From: Owenia fusiformis
Lineage: Eukaryota; Annelida; Polychaeta; Sabellida; Oweniidae
Assembly: GCA_903813345.2 (NCBI GenBank)
Contig: CAIIXF020000005.1
Coordinates: forward strand, 31,127,375 to 31,191,374
Length of the DNA stretch: 64,000 bases
Direction: 5' to 3'
Under the pieces are notes generated by a model. The model had not been told where the DNA came from, did no database searches, and worked only from the letters and a program-made list of their open reading frames with translations. The position numbers and the translations under genes were made by a program. How positions within the stretch are numbered: the first letter of the stretch is position 1; each line of letters starts with the position of its first letter. Shown here piece by piece: positions 35,575 to 48,188 of this stretch.

Positions 35575-38500
35575 TTATAATTTACCTTCTTCCTTCTCTA
35601 GTAGTGGTAGATAGGGATCTTTGAGGTTATTAGAAACATGTTGGTCTCCTAGGGACTGGTGAGCCCTCTCTCTGTACATGTCTCGTTCATTCTCAGACAT
35701 GGAGCCCCAGATTTCAGATAACGTGACAGTGACGTTTGTCAGCCCTGTGGCGCCATCTATGTCTGCCACCATGTCTTTGTAAAATTGCAGATATCTGGAA
35801 TGAGGAATCACAGCAAATGACTTCGCCAAGATTTTACCTATGAGACATACATAACTAACAAACATATGGAATTATATATAGGGAATCATAAATATTTTAC
35901 AATGGGAACAGAATTCAAATTTAGCTTTAACAGGTCCATATTTGAAATAGAGACACATTATCCTTGTCATACAAAATATGGCAAAAGCCATTGTTACTGT
36001 AGAAATCATGACAGAAATTATGATCAGAGAACTGTAGGACTGCAGTATTACTACTATAGTAATTTATTTTAGTAATTTTGAGAAATACAACAGGCTTGTA
36101 TATACCCATCAAAATCTTGGCAACTTTGATCAGAGGAAGGAGACACTCTATCAGGTTCTATTTCTCCATCTTGCGTTATTTGGTCATACAGCCTACAAAA
36201 TAATCAATCCCCATTGTGAACTTGAATTTCAAATTATTTTCTAATCACTAGTTGGATTTGAAATTGCTTCTTGTTTTATATGAATTATTGCATTTTATAT
36301 TTTCTTTGCAAGTCAATGCCAATCCTAAACACGCATTCTCAAAGCAAATAAAAATAGTCAATAGAGATATTTCGCAACTCACTTATAGCATGTTTATTGT
36401 AAGTGAGTTGCAAAATATAATATATCACCATAAGATGACTTATTCTGGTAAGAGATCATATATTGCTGATGTGCCAAGAGTTCCTCTATGACTGAGTTTT
36501 AAATATCTAACTAATATAGAATCAAGCTTATTTTTACCAGCATCTATTCTATAAATGAGTGTATGCATTCTGAAATTACTTACTGGTCCAGCCTCCTACG
36601 ACATCTAGGTGAGGGGGAGAGGGAGATCGGTGCCACATTGTCATATACATTGAACTGCCTGGAACAATAAACATATAATTGTAATGCTATGTCATTCATA
36701 ATATTATGATGTCTCACTTACACTACCAAAATAGGGAGGGAAGGTGCAAACTTATGGGTTTGCATCACTGCTAGAGAAGCGAGCCCCTAAAGAGGGGTAG
36801 GGTTCATCCCTCAAAATTTTTCAAAATTTACATTGTATATGGTGCATTCTAACCATTTCTAACTATAATTTGTTAATGTTTTTTCACCCTCCTGGCTAAG
36901 CCAACGACATTATCCATTTTCGTTCCAATGAATCTCTGTTAGTGAAGTATGATATATATATCTTAACTTGTTATATGCCATAGGTAGGTTTAAAGGGAAG
37001 CAATCAGTTAGATTTAATATGATTCATGGCATTAATTTCTGAAATTTTCTGAATGGACACAAAAATACATGTCTACAACATACCTATAAATACCCTTTTT
37101 TTAACTAATTGGCAACTTTTAAGAACTTGCAAGTTCAAAAGTACTTCAAAAGTGAACATATCAAGGGGTTTCAGAATTGTCTCCGCTGTATGAATTCAAT
37201 CTGATTCTAATAGACAAGAACCATACCTCTCTGGGTTGCAGTTCTCCTTCTTGCTCATGGCATCATTGCTAAACTCTGAGCTGTATAGATGGCGCCTGAC
37301 ACGTTTCCTCCCACTGGGTCTTGCTGTGCTAGTTCGTGGGGTCTGCTCTAGGCTCCTGGCAGTGAAATACATGGATAAGGTTTTATTTCATTTCTTTATA
37401 TAATAATTCACATTCTTAACAATTTTTATTAAAACTTCGTCTTCAATTGTTTTTTTTCTTCAAGCATCTCAAATAAAACTGAATTTGCAAAAGTAAGCAT
37501 GCATGCTTAGTAAAACAGCCATAAATATCAACACATATCTGTAATACAACCTGACGTAAAAAAGCTATCACAAATATGAGACCAGGCATTAACATGCAAA
37601 ATGTCACCACCTACCATTTGTTACATATACTGATCACCAACTACAGAACATCTTAGACAAAAAGTTGGATGCTATAACAATGTCACCACTGATGGTGACA
37701 ATAAAGTGAATTGCCGCATTAGCATTAGTCTACATGTTTAAGTTCAAGAAAAGGAGAAGGGAAATAAACATGAAAACTTGGTGCAAAGAAATGACTTCAG
37801 GGCTCTCGGTAGGCGTTTAGACTGTGGCGCAGCACCACACTCTATTTAGCCGCCACCACAACCTATAGGCAAATCATGATTGTTCCCACACTTTAAACTC
37901 GACTAAATTCACAATAATAGCATGTAAAAAGGATAAAATATGACATAGCGATGATTTATAAAGATTGAACGGTTATGCTGAATATATTTGCACCACACCC
38001 TAAATATATCCTGGTGAGAGCTCGGACTTTCTTCCTGACTTACTTGTCCCAGTCTTCCAAATCATCAAGAGATTCTGTACACAACAAGAGATCTTCAACC
38101 TGGAAAGGATTTACACATATCTTCGATATAATTCATTTTTTGCACTGGACACATTAGACATTGACCTTAATATGTTTTCCATTAATGTGGGACAATTGAA
38201 GTTAGATTGACCAGTCAGTGGTGCTCCATTGAATAGAAACTCAATTCTACATCTTGTGTTTTTCAAAGAAACTCTTTTGAACTATTGCCCCGAACTGAAG
38301 AAATCATACATGTATATCATTTCATTTACTATGTATTTATGTGTTTTTTAAACTGAAAAACTTAAGTGATATTCAATGGAAATAGTTTGCACAGAAATTC
38401 TAAGTATGGTAGAACTGTCTGTAAATGCAATATTTCCAGAAGCCTACAGGCTACAAGTGGAATACCTATAAAATGGAACACTGTTTTAGGGTACCCGAGA

Positions 38501-41500
38501 CATTCAAATTTCACAAGCTTTACTGTATACATGTATTAACTAATTTCCATCAGTTCAAAAATTGATTTTGTTCTTACTTGGTTTGATGCTGCTTGGGATG
38601 GTGTGGAATGGTTTAGTTGTACATCATTAACTGCTTTCGTTGGTGTTAACACATGAGACAGTTTTACAGGCGAGGGCCCCGAGACAGGTTGACTAGACAC
38701 CTACAATATTGAATAGGTAGTACTTAAAGGGGATCAACCTCTAACAAATTTCCCTAAATAAACAAGTCACAGACGTGAACAATATCGTACCTAAAACACA
38801 GCATTGTGGTCTTGTTGACCAAGAAAGCAAGATGGCCGCAGAAAAGTTAATCAGCACTAGAACTTATCACTGTGTAACATATGTAAAAATTTGAACGGTT
38901 TGGCTGGAAACCTGTAGACAAGCCTCGATAGACAAGATTTTAGGATGGAAAATCTAAAATGGCAGCCTTAACATTTACCCAGAATGCCCAAAAACTAATC
39001 AGTTCTTGATGTTGATATGTAGAAACATCCCTGAAAATATCAGATGAATCCCTCAAATGGTTTGGCTGAAAATCTGTAGACAAGTCTTGAAAGTGAAGAT
39101 TTTAGGACAGAAAATCCAAAATGGCCACCTTAAAATTTAACCAGAATGCCCAAAAACTAATCAGTTCTTGAAGTTGATATGTAGAAACATCCCTGAAAAT
39201 TTCAGATGAATCCCTCAAAAGGTTTGGCTGGAAACCTGTAGACAAGTCTTGAAAATAACGATTTTAGGACGGAAAATCCAAAATGGCAGCCTTAACATTT
39301 ACCCAGAATGCCCAAAAACTAATCAGTTCTTGACGTTGATATGTAGAAACATCCCTGAAAATTTCACATGAATCCCTAAAATGGTTTGACTGGAAACCTG
39401 TAGACAAGCTGAAAAGTGAGACGCTGCCCGCCCGCCTGCCCGCCCGTCACCCGTCAAGCTGACTACAATATCGTACCTCTTGTTAGGTACGATAAAAAGT
39501 GTACATGTACTATATGATACAAATCTTCTTTTCTAGAAGTACCAATTGCTTGCAAAATTATGTGACCAACCTACCATTCTAGAAATGGTACCCTATATCG
39601 TGACATATATCTCTGGATTGGTTCTATTAATTTCTAGGTTTCATATTTGCAGTTGCAAGTTAAGACTTATATCAAATTGATTTAAGTTCCCTTGTGCCTT
39701 TTGTATATAGTTTTCATGTTTAGCAAATCAAAATTTTGGGTGTTTTTATTCATTTAGGTTTTCTCTAAAAGCAAAACACTTGTATATTCATTTAGAAATT
39801 ACTCCCGTATTGAATACATGCACATTTTGAAGTATGCCATCTTCAGGTTTAACTTCTCCTATTCTGAACTAGATTTGAACTGTTGATATCACATACCCTG
39901 AAATGTAACCCTGGTTTATCATTGCCTGTTAGTACACACGTCACAATTGGGGACTTGCTTGCGCTTGCTTCTTTCAGTCGGGTGTTGAATAAACTGGTTG
40001 GCTTAGGTGGTCTGCCCTTTACAGCTGGCCTCACATTGTAGGTTATTGTCTGAGTGGGTTGTGGAAGTGGAGGACAGGGGGGCCTGCTACGTTTCTCTTG
40101 GACCACCTTAAAACATTGACAACTTTGAAATAATCAAATTAGACAACAGCAACGCCAAAGCATAGCAAATCCCATCGAACAGCCATGGCTGACATTTTTA
40201 CAAAGTATATAGCAAAAATGGCAGCCATTTTACAAAATGACAGTGTGCCATGCTTACAGTATTCACATACAAAATATGAACAAAACTGCTCCACTACTTT
40301 TCAAGTTATAGTAAAATATGTTACAATGGTGGCCATTTTGAAAAATGGCCACCTTCTACCAAAAGTGTCATTAGACAGTGTGCCATGTTTATAGCATTCA
40401 CATACCAAATATGAACAAAATCACTCCACTACTTTTTGAGTTACAGCAAAAATCGTAAAGTAGTAAAGGCCGCCATTTTTCAAGATGGCTACCATGTGTT
40501 TCTTTTCTACATTTCTAGCTTTATTAATGTCCTATATAATTTTTTTACATTTAAAACATATTGCTATTACAGTTTTACATATTGTATCTAAATTACTGTA
40601 AAATCAGCACTAAAATGGCCGCCATTTTTAAATGAGCGGCCATTTTGAAAATTGGCTTTAGAGCAGAACTTCTAGTCCCATAGGGTATTGTACAAAATAT
40701 GAACAAAATTGGGCCAACGGTATTTGAGTAAATGCCCGGATGGACGGACGGTACAGAGGGATGGACGGACAGACAAAGGCGTTCCCTATATCTGAACTTT
40801 GTTTGATGGGATAATAAAGCATGAGACTGTATGGAAGTGCACTGAACTTACTAGAATTACTCTTAGATATAGTGTAGTCCTGAGATTATTTTTAGCTGAG
40901 TGAAGCATTTGTTTATTCCAAGCAAGTATTTGTTTTTGTCCTCTCAGATTTCTTTACTTATCAATGCACTTTCACTAGGAGATGATTTTAAGGTATAACA
41001 AAAAGGATTCTGAATTTACCTTTGTTTTAAAAGAATAACCACTTGATTTGTTGACATTTTTAGCAAGTTGAGATTTCCTCCTAGTGGCAACCTTGTTTAG
41101 TCTCTCATTGATCCCCTGTCTGTGTTTGGCTGTTAATTGTTTCTTCCCTGCAGAAAGTGGGGAATCCAGAGTTATATCTGGCTTCAAGATTCTTCTGGTG
41201 TATGGCCTCCTACAAAAGTAACCTAAATTGCAGAATGCGTGCATACAATTCAGGCCCTTACCCAGCTTTTGCCAAGGGGGTTCACTTTTCAAAAAATCTG
41301 AGGAGGGGGGGTTCACATTTGACAACTTAGGCCCAAAATCACTTGAAAAGTGCTCAGGATGGTGAACAATTGCTTGATCTTGAAAGAATTATGACTCAAA
41401 CCCCCTCTCTTCTGGCTACAGGCCTGCAATAGACTAGGTGTGAGTAGAAATAATCTTGATTTACATCATTAAATATTCAAAATTCAGTCATACTGATGTC

Positions 41501-43789
41501 ATATTTGAAATCTACGTGTAAAAGTACTTCTAGAAATATGGTTGTTTATCAACTTTGAAAATTAAATTTGTTTTGAAAATGTGACTTCTAGTTCGGGTTG
41601 ATTCCCCATAGACCCCATGTTACAAAATCACAAAAAGTGAAATAGCTTTTCTTGTATTGGACAGATAACATTTTCCTTTACTGGACATATATTAATTTTC
41701 ATAACTTTTAGATAAATAAGGGTTATATGAAAATTGAACCACTAAAACAGATCTAATTTATGTTAAAGGGAACTTTCTACTATACCCGCCATGTTATCTG
41801 ACCCGAACAAGTCACCTGGTGGTGAAATTGGTAACTTCCTACTCGCATCTATGTTATTATTCAGCAATTTATCAAAACCATAAATGATAAATTTCAGTTT
41901 ATTCAATTCATGTACGTAATTTCTGAATTCTAATTCTGAAAGGTTTGAGACTTGGTCAAAATGTCCCTTTTATTATCTAGACTTACTTTGGGATGTATTT
42001 GGAGTTTTCTTCTATGAATCTGGCTTTAACAGCAGTCAAGGAATCTTCAGGTGGAATCTTTTTCAATCCCAAAACTTTCGCTGAAAGGGATTCAAAACAT
42101 TCTGATATTAATCACATCTTTCTGTTTCACTTAAAACATACCTCAAATCTGGGCTCTCTTGGATCACCAAATCTAACACCCAAGTCACATTTGTCGTACA
42201 GAGGCCGTGCGTCGACCGCAGATCAATTAAATCAGTGAATTTCTTCGGCGAGCGTAGAAAAACTACATACGGCGTATCCAAATTTTTACAGGCCGCAGGG
42301 TAGCCGTAGAAATTATAATTCAGAGTTATAATATTTGTTCAGTTCTGCGGCCCTCGTAGAAATCAAAAGGCCATTGCTAGACTGCAAAAAGGTCCAACTG
42401 TGGCCACACGTCGGGTTTGCCCTTGACTTGCACTTGCTGTAGGGTTTGATGGGTGATGTACCTTTGGAAACAGTTTTTATGTCAGTTTTCTTTCATTTAC
42501 AATATAATACAATACGTGTACTGTTTGATGTAAAGTAACTGATTCCACAGCAACTTATATTTCACTTGCACTTTTTATTTGATACTAAATTATATCCTAA
42601 CACTACAAACGACGTTTATAAATTGCACTGAGGTAGATAAAATAAAAGGAAGAATTAATGTTTAATCAACAGCAAATCAAAAACTCTCTGTGCGGCTGCC
42701 ATAGGAAATGACTGCAAAAGTATCCGACCACAGAAATTCCACAGCGAGCGTAGAAATGTTACTGACCGCAGAAATGATAGACCGCACAGTCGACGTAGGA
42801 AATGTGAGTGGAGTGTAAAGCACAATATGATGTAATCTCATGGCTGAGGAAAAAAGAAATTATATGGATTATCATGATGGATCATTCAAAAGATTTATTT
42901 ATGTACTGTATATGCAATTCGAAAAGGAGTGATGTGGGACACAAAATGATGGACATATAATCTAGTCATTATTGCCACTTTGACTAACATTTTGAGAGAA
43001 GAACAGAATAATTTTATTTATGGATGTATTTTATTTGAAAAGCTTACAAACCTTTTTCACAGAGTAGACTCTCCAGCAGATCTTCTAAGAAATTTCTATG
43101 GTTTTCAGTTTCTTGAAGAATCAGTGCCTGAAAAATTCATATGTAAATTTAAATTAATATTTGAAGGATATCATTTTGAATAAAGATTTATCAGGTAATC
43201 CAATTTTCAAAATGTCTGCATTGCATTGTAATGACATAATATAAATGCAAAAATAAGATGTTAGACAGTTAAACCATTCATTGTTAAAGCAAGTCAAAAT
43301 AATCAGATACTAGAATTCCGTAATTCTGCGTCGTTGCAGAAAAACCACAGAATTTTGGCTTTCAAAATTTTTGCAGAATTTGATTGAATTCCCTGCAATT
43401 TTGTGAAAGTTCAGATGAAGCCGCTGCTTGCAGAATTTATCGCAAAATTCGGGATTTCATGCAGAATTTGCATTTTTCTCATGCAGAAAACTAGGATGTG
43501 TGAATAATCTCTGAAATAATCCCATCCTCTTATCGCATCCTACGACCCCTTTAGATTGTGCAATCTAAAGTGGTCGGTAGGATACGATAACCATCCTCCA
43601 TGTTACTTGTGACAATGAAATTCTCATCTTTAAAATATCAGAAAAACTCACTTTTGACACCTTCTTCCTCACAGGTGTCTTATTCATCAGTACAATATTC
43701 TTCAGGCTATTGTAGCAGTTTGCTATATTTGCGCGCCATTTCGCATCTGACTCACGTCGTCTCTGTTTCACTGCTGCAGAACTCGACAT
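35575..43789 (-). CDS. STRA8/MEIOSIN-like meiotic-entry factor (bHLH-like + HMG-like), 11 coding exons, 465 aa
   Basis: Exons (minus) are 43789-43652, 43127-43052, 42080-41987, 41209-41020, 40106-39897, 38700-38578, 38099-38044, 37355-37227, 36658-36584, 36192-36106 and 35794-35575. All have GT/AG borders and phases closing to 1398 nt. Residues about 8-66 form a bHLH-like unit: basic KQRRRESDAKWR, helix 1 NIANCYNSLKNIVL, helix 2 SKALILQETENHRNFLEDLL. The next segment (PPEDSLTAVKARFIEENS) parallels vertebrate STRA8 after its helix 2. The middle is Pro/Ser/Lys-rich. Residues about 394-445 form an HMG-like unit (YLQFYKDMVADI...VTLSEIWGSMSENERDMY), close to STRA8's 'RYLNFYK...ISHLWQTLSEEKK' as remembered. 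STRA8 and MEIOSIN (BHMG1) act as a dimer that switches on meiotic genes. The last-exon acceptor was placed at 35795 because the one at 35839 breaks frame. Orthology to one or the other is undecided. Confidence 0.82.
38785..39495. repeat. About 161-bp minisatellite-like repeats in intron 5 of the STRA8-like gene
   Basis: Three and a half units contain 'TTTACCCAGAATGCCCAAAA', 'ATGTAGAAACATCCCTGAAA' and 'GGTTTGGCTGGAAACCTGTA' (near 38955, 39117 and 39279). The block is bounded by 'AATATCGTACCT' words at 38789 and 39467. Confidence 0.8.
40185..40800. repeat. Dispersed 'AAAATGGCCGCCATTTTG' repeat in intron 4
   Basis: Several self-complementary 'GCCATTTTGAAAATGGC' type words and about 2-3 degenerate units ('CAGTGTGCCATG...TTCACATACAAAATATGAAC') end in a GGACGGACGG purine-rich tail (about 40739-40775). 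The frame at 40185-40394 is part of this repeat. Confidence 0.6.
41251..41428. mobile_element. About 178-bp MITE, 'CAGGCCYGTAGCCAG' family
   Basis: The left end CAGGCCCTTACCCAGCTTTT and right end CTTCTGGCTACAGGCCTG are inverted. A related copy lies at about 57288-57453. It sits in intron 3 of the STRA8-like gene, just upstream of exon 4. Confidence 0.65.
42190..42830. repeat. 'CCGTAGAAAT / CCGCAGAAAT' rich segment in intron 2
   Basis: Short words such as GCGTAGAAA, CCGTAGAAATT, CTCGTAGAAATC, CCGCAGAAATG and CGTAGGAAATG recur at both ends (about 42195-42380 and 42700-42805), partly inverted. This suggests the termini of a diverged transposon of about 0.6 kb. The boundaries are not resolved. 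Confidence 0.4.
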
Positions 43790-45479
43790 GATAGACAAGA
43801 TGTAATAACTGAACTTCTGAAATATAAATTCACATACCTGGGTTTCAAAAATACACGATTTTTAGAGATCTATATGTGTATATTGAACATTATTTTGCCT
43901 ATTTCATTTCAATTTAATCATGAATAAAAAATCAAATCAAAATTTCAAAAAATTAAAAATACCAAAATGTGTCTTGCTTTTTTGCTTACTGTTTATTCCC
44001 GATCTTTCCAAGGTGACATCCAATACTTCTACCTTTAAGAAAATAGCAGGTAACTTCTAAATTGAATAAATATTGTATTCCATTTCATGTATTAAAAATA
44101 CAAGATGACAAAAATGATAAGGTTAAATTTAAATGCAAAAAATGGCGCCACACGAACTTATCCAAATGTCAAACTTGAAATACAAACGAAACAATTTTAT
44201 TTTAAATTAAAAAGTAACTTTTTAGTCAAGAAAAAACAGTGGAAAAACAACTAATATTTATCATATCCAGGCTGTAGGAATCAATAATTTTCTTCATTGG
44301 CTCTCAATAAATAGGGCATTATTTTCTGATTCCGGTGTTATTGCTGCACTTTTTTTCAGTGGGGGGGGGGGGAGAAGTGAGAATACAACCAATTTTTGAA
44401 CTGATGAGGAACAATAGAAAAATAATTTATGAACCTTATCAAATCATGAGAAGTATGATTAAAAAAAAACTGTCACTTTGAATTTACGTTTCCAAGGTTA
44501 ACATTGCCGGTATAGAAGAAATGATGATATGGGTATTATTTACTTGTAAGGATATGGTATTTACTGATGAAGATAAACATGTACACTGGTTTGTACAGTG
44601 ATGGTGGTGGGGATACTGTATATGCGCTGATTATGATACACACTGGTACATACTGATAAAGATACACACTGGTCACTGGTGAGAATGACACTACAATCTG
44701 ACAACTGACTAAAACATTTTATATAGCATTGTATTAAATAACAATCTTGTGGTACATAATTTTAAATGCAGCATAAAATTCAAACATTTTGCTGAAAGGC
44801 TAAAAATGAACATCCTGAGTTATTCATATTATCAATATTCATACCAATGGATCAGACCATTGTATTGTAACGAATTTTTCATTTTTCAAAATTTTATTTT
44901 TGGAGTCCAGTGCCGTTTTTTAGCACTTTAGACAGTTTTGACAGTAGGAAAGTGTTTCCCAGTCACAGTTGACAGCTTATATAGTTATATTTATGAATAG
45001 AACACTTTAGGTGTACTGGGAATAGTGTAAACTACTCTTTTCTGGGAGATTTATTTTGCTTGCGTTCTTGTGCATTTTCTCACCTCCTATTAGAGAGCTC
45101 TGTTGACCTACATTCAATAACTCGTTTTTCCTTGCAATTTCGCCATAATTGGAGCCAATGATGATTGGTTTTTGTTATATTTATCTAGTTTATATCTTAA
45201 TCTAGCTAGTTAATTAGAAGATATATGTTTGTTCTGTGTTAAAAAACGGAGATCGTGATTGTTAGGTGAAGCTAATTTTCTGCAAAAGTTATGTCATCAT
45301 TGCATCATATTAATTAATTATGCACTAGTGATATCCTGCCTGGGATTCCAGTGACTGGCCAGGTATTGCATCAGCCGCTCGTGAGCTATGATTGGTTAGG
45401 CAGATAGTTTCGTGTGCAAAACACATGTTACATACATGTTGGGGTATAAATACAGTGGCGGACGTGACTCGGGGGCTTT

Positions 45480-47600
45480 CGGCGCATTGACTTTTGACGA
45501 ACGGGACTATGTGGCTCGGGTTTATGGAATCTTTGGAACTATGAAACTTTTTCGTTTTTGCTAACTGCAAAACTTAGATGATTCTTGGAACTACAAAACT
45601 TAGGAAGTTTTCTGCTAACTGAAGGATGGCATGGGATGATTGACTTGCCTAATTGAACTTCATTAGCCTGAGGTAGTAACCATAGATGATTATAAGCCAC
45701 TGGTGTTGGATTCTAGGTGAATTAACTGGCTTATTGAGGGAAGTTATTGAACTACAAAACTTAGGAAGTTTTCTGCTGACTATTAGCCCGAGTGAACAGT
45801 CATATATGATTATAAGCCACTGATGTTGGAATCTAGATGGGGGCTTCTGACACTCTGACTTTTGACGAACGGGACTATGTGGCTCTGATATACGGGAGTT
45901 TTGGAACTACAAAACTTTGTCGTTTTTGCTAACTGCAAAACTTAGATGATTCTTGGAACTACAAAACTTAGGAAGTTTTCTGCTAACTGAAGGATGGCAT
46001 GGGATGATTGACTTGCCTAATTGAACTTCATTAGCCTGAGGTAGTAACCATAGATGATTATAAGCCACTGGTGTTGGATTCTAGGTGAATTAACTGGCTT
46101 ATTGAGGGAAGTTATTGAACTACAAAACTTAGGAAGTTTTCTGCTGACTATTAGCCCGAGTGAACAGTCATATATGATTATAAGCCACTGATGTTGGAAT
46201 CTAGATGGGGGCTTCTGACACTCTGACTTTTGACGAACGGGACTATGTGGCTCTGATATACGGGAGTTTTGGAACTACAAAACTTTGTCGTTTTTGCTAA
46301 CTGCAAAACTTAGATGATTCTTGGAACTACAAAACTTAGGAAGTTTTTCTGCTAACTGAAGGATGGCATGGGATGATTGACTTGCCTAATTGAACTTCAT
46401 TAGCCTGAGGTAGTAGCCATTGATGATTATAAGCCACTGGTGTTTGATTCTAGGCGAATTAACTGGCTTATTGAGGGAAGCAATTGGAACTACAAAACTT
46501 AGGAAGTTTTCTGGAACTACAAAACTTAGGAAGTTTTTCGCTGACTATTAGCCCGATAGTCCTAGATGATTATAAGCCACTGGTGTTTGATTCTAGGCGA
46601 ATTAACTGGCTTATTGAGGGAAGCAATTGGAACTACAAAACTTAGGAAGTTTTCTGGAACTACAAAACTTAGGAAGTTTTTCGCTGACTATTAGCCCGAT
46701 AGTCCTAGATGATTATAAGCCACTGATGTTGGAGCAGATAACACATTGACTTTTGACGAACGGGACTATGTGGCTCTGATTTACGGGATTTTTGGAACTA
46801 CAAAACTTAGGCAGTTTTCTGGAACTATAAAACTTTGTCATTTTTGCTATCTGCAAAACTTAGTCGTTTTCTGCTATCTGAAGAACATAGTCGATCTGCT
46901 ACATGGGATGACTGACCATTGACTATTGACTTCACTTAGCCTGATGAAGTAGCCATTGATGATTATAAGCCATTGATGTGACAACCTGGATGAATTTATT
47001 GGCTTATTAGAGGAATTTTTGGAACTACAAAACTTTGTCATTTTTGCTAACTGCAAAACTTAGCTGATATTTTGGATCTACAAAACTTAGAAGTTTTCTG
47101 CTATCTGAAGAACTTAGTCGATCTGCTACATGGGATGACTGACCATTGACTATTGACTCTTGACTTCTCTTAGCCTGATGAAGTAGCCATTGATGATTAT
47201 AAGCCATTGATGTGACAACCTGGATGAATTTATTGGCTTATTAGAGGAATTTTTGGAACTACAAAACTTAGTCGTTTTTGCTAACTGCAAAACTTAGCTG
47301 ATATTTTGGATCTACAAAACTTAGAAGTTTTCTGCTATCTGAAGAACATAGTCGATCTGCTACATGGGATGACTGACCATTGACTATTGACTATTGACTT
47401 CTCTTAGCCTGATGAAGTAGCCATTGATGATTATAAGCCATTGATGTGACAACCTGGATGAATATATTGGCTTATTAGAGGCATTTTTGGAACTACAAAA
47501 CTTAGTCGTTTTTGCTAACTGCAAGACTTAGCTGATATTTTGGATCTACAAAACTTAGAAGTTTTCTGCTATCTGAAGAACTTAGTCGATTTGCTGCGTG
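45480..47600 (+). repeat. Complex tandem repeats inside the LTR built on 'GGAACTACAAAACTTAG'
   Basis: Block A has about 367-bp units (for example GGAACTACAAAACTTTGTCG at about 45904 and 46271). Block B has about 130-bp units near 46440-46740. Block C has about 230-bp units (TGGGATGACTGACCATTGAC near 46902, 47131 and 47366). All share the short core GGAACTACAAAACTTAGGAA/GTTTTCTGCTA and the tag GATGATTATAAGCCA. The identical blocks occur in the 3' LTR at +6176. Confidence 0.88.
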
Positions 47601-47694
47601 GGAATCTACAGGACTGGACAGCACTTCAAGAGGGTGAAGCTATCCCCAGCATAGAGCTTAAAGAAGTGGTGTCCAGCCTTCATAGATCTAATTC

Positions 47695-47898
47695 ATGGAA
47701 TTGGATGTTCCTTTCTTCGCCTTGGTCTTAGTCAGTGTTGTATTCATAGTTACCTGTTTGATTGCGGTTATATGCATCCGTGTGTGTATGAGGACTGAAA
47801 GGGACTCTACTAACCAGGAACCTCAAGTAACCCTTGCACCTAGGCCAGCGTTACAGTCATCATTGGGATTCAGTTTGGCCACTGTGAACTTTGAATAG
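47695..47898 (+). CDS. 67-aa single-pass membrane micro-ORF in the LTR leader (hypothetical)
   Basis: ATG-initiated. Residues about 7-30 are strongly hydrophobic (FALVLVSVVFIVTCLIAVIC), followed by RVCMRTERD and a Pro/Gln-rich tail. By charge, the N-terminus would face out and the basic side in. It lies about 0.3 kb before the end of the LTR, upstream of gag, so it would be in the leader of the genomic RNA. A perfect copy is at 53871-54074 simply because the LTRs match. Expression is unknown, and the hydrophobic run could be chance. Confidence 0.3.
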   Translation: MELDVPFFALVLVSVVFIVTCLIAVICIRVCMRTERDSTNQEPQVTLAPRPALQSSLGFSLATVNFE

Positions 47899-48134
47899 AA
47901 TTCTACTTTGAACTATTATTGTACCAGAGAGTGATCGTATATAATTAACAACAACAAGTTTATTTGGACATTTCAAATTTGTTTGTAATAATTAAGGTTA
48001 TAATATATGTGAAATAAATCTATATTGTTTGTCGTGTTGTAATTGCTGTATAACACAAGTACATTTAACGTGTACCAGGAAATCCCAAAGTAACCTAGCC
48101 CTCACACTACCATAAATCGGCTAGTTTGTTACAC

Positions 48135-48151
48135 TGGTGGCAGTGGTGGGA
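48135..48151 (+). other. Probable primer-binding site
   Basis: The sequence immediately after the LTR, TGGTGGCAGTGGTGGGA, begins with the TGG expected to pair with a tRNA CCA end. I do not assign the tRNA. Confidence 0.5.
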
Positions 48152-48188
48152 TATTGTGATTGCAGACTTCGTGATACAACATAACAAT

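Larger units (their letters stand above)
44866..48133 (+). repeat. 5' LTR (3268 bp)
   Basis: TG...CA ends. A TATAAA box at 45445-45450 and an AATAAA at 48013-48018, followed by a GT-rich stretch, bracket the probable R region. If transcription starts near 45475, U3 is about 0.6 kb and R is about 2.5 kb, which is extraordinarily long. Most of R is tandemly repeated (see the next entries). Confidence 0.92.

Noticed and set aside
35795-35838. Alternative acceptor for the last exon of the STRA8-like gene at 35839
   Set aside because: Joining there to the preceding exon gives an immediate stop; the acceptor at 35795 keeps frame into the HMG-like segment.
45325-45570. Minus-strand 81-codon frame in the LTR, identical at 51501-51746
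   Set aside because: Identical only because the LTRs match; antisense to the element, with no features.
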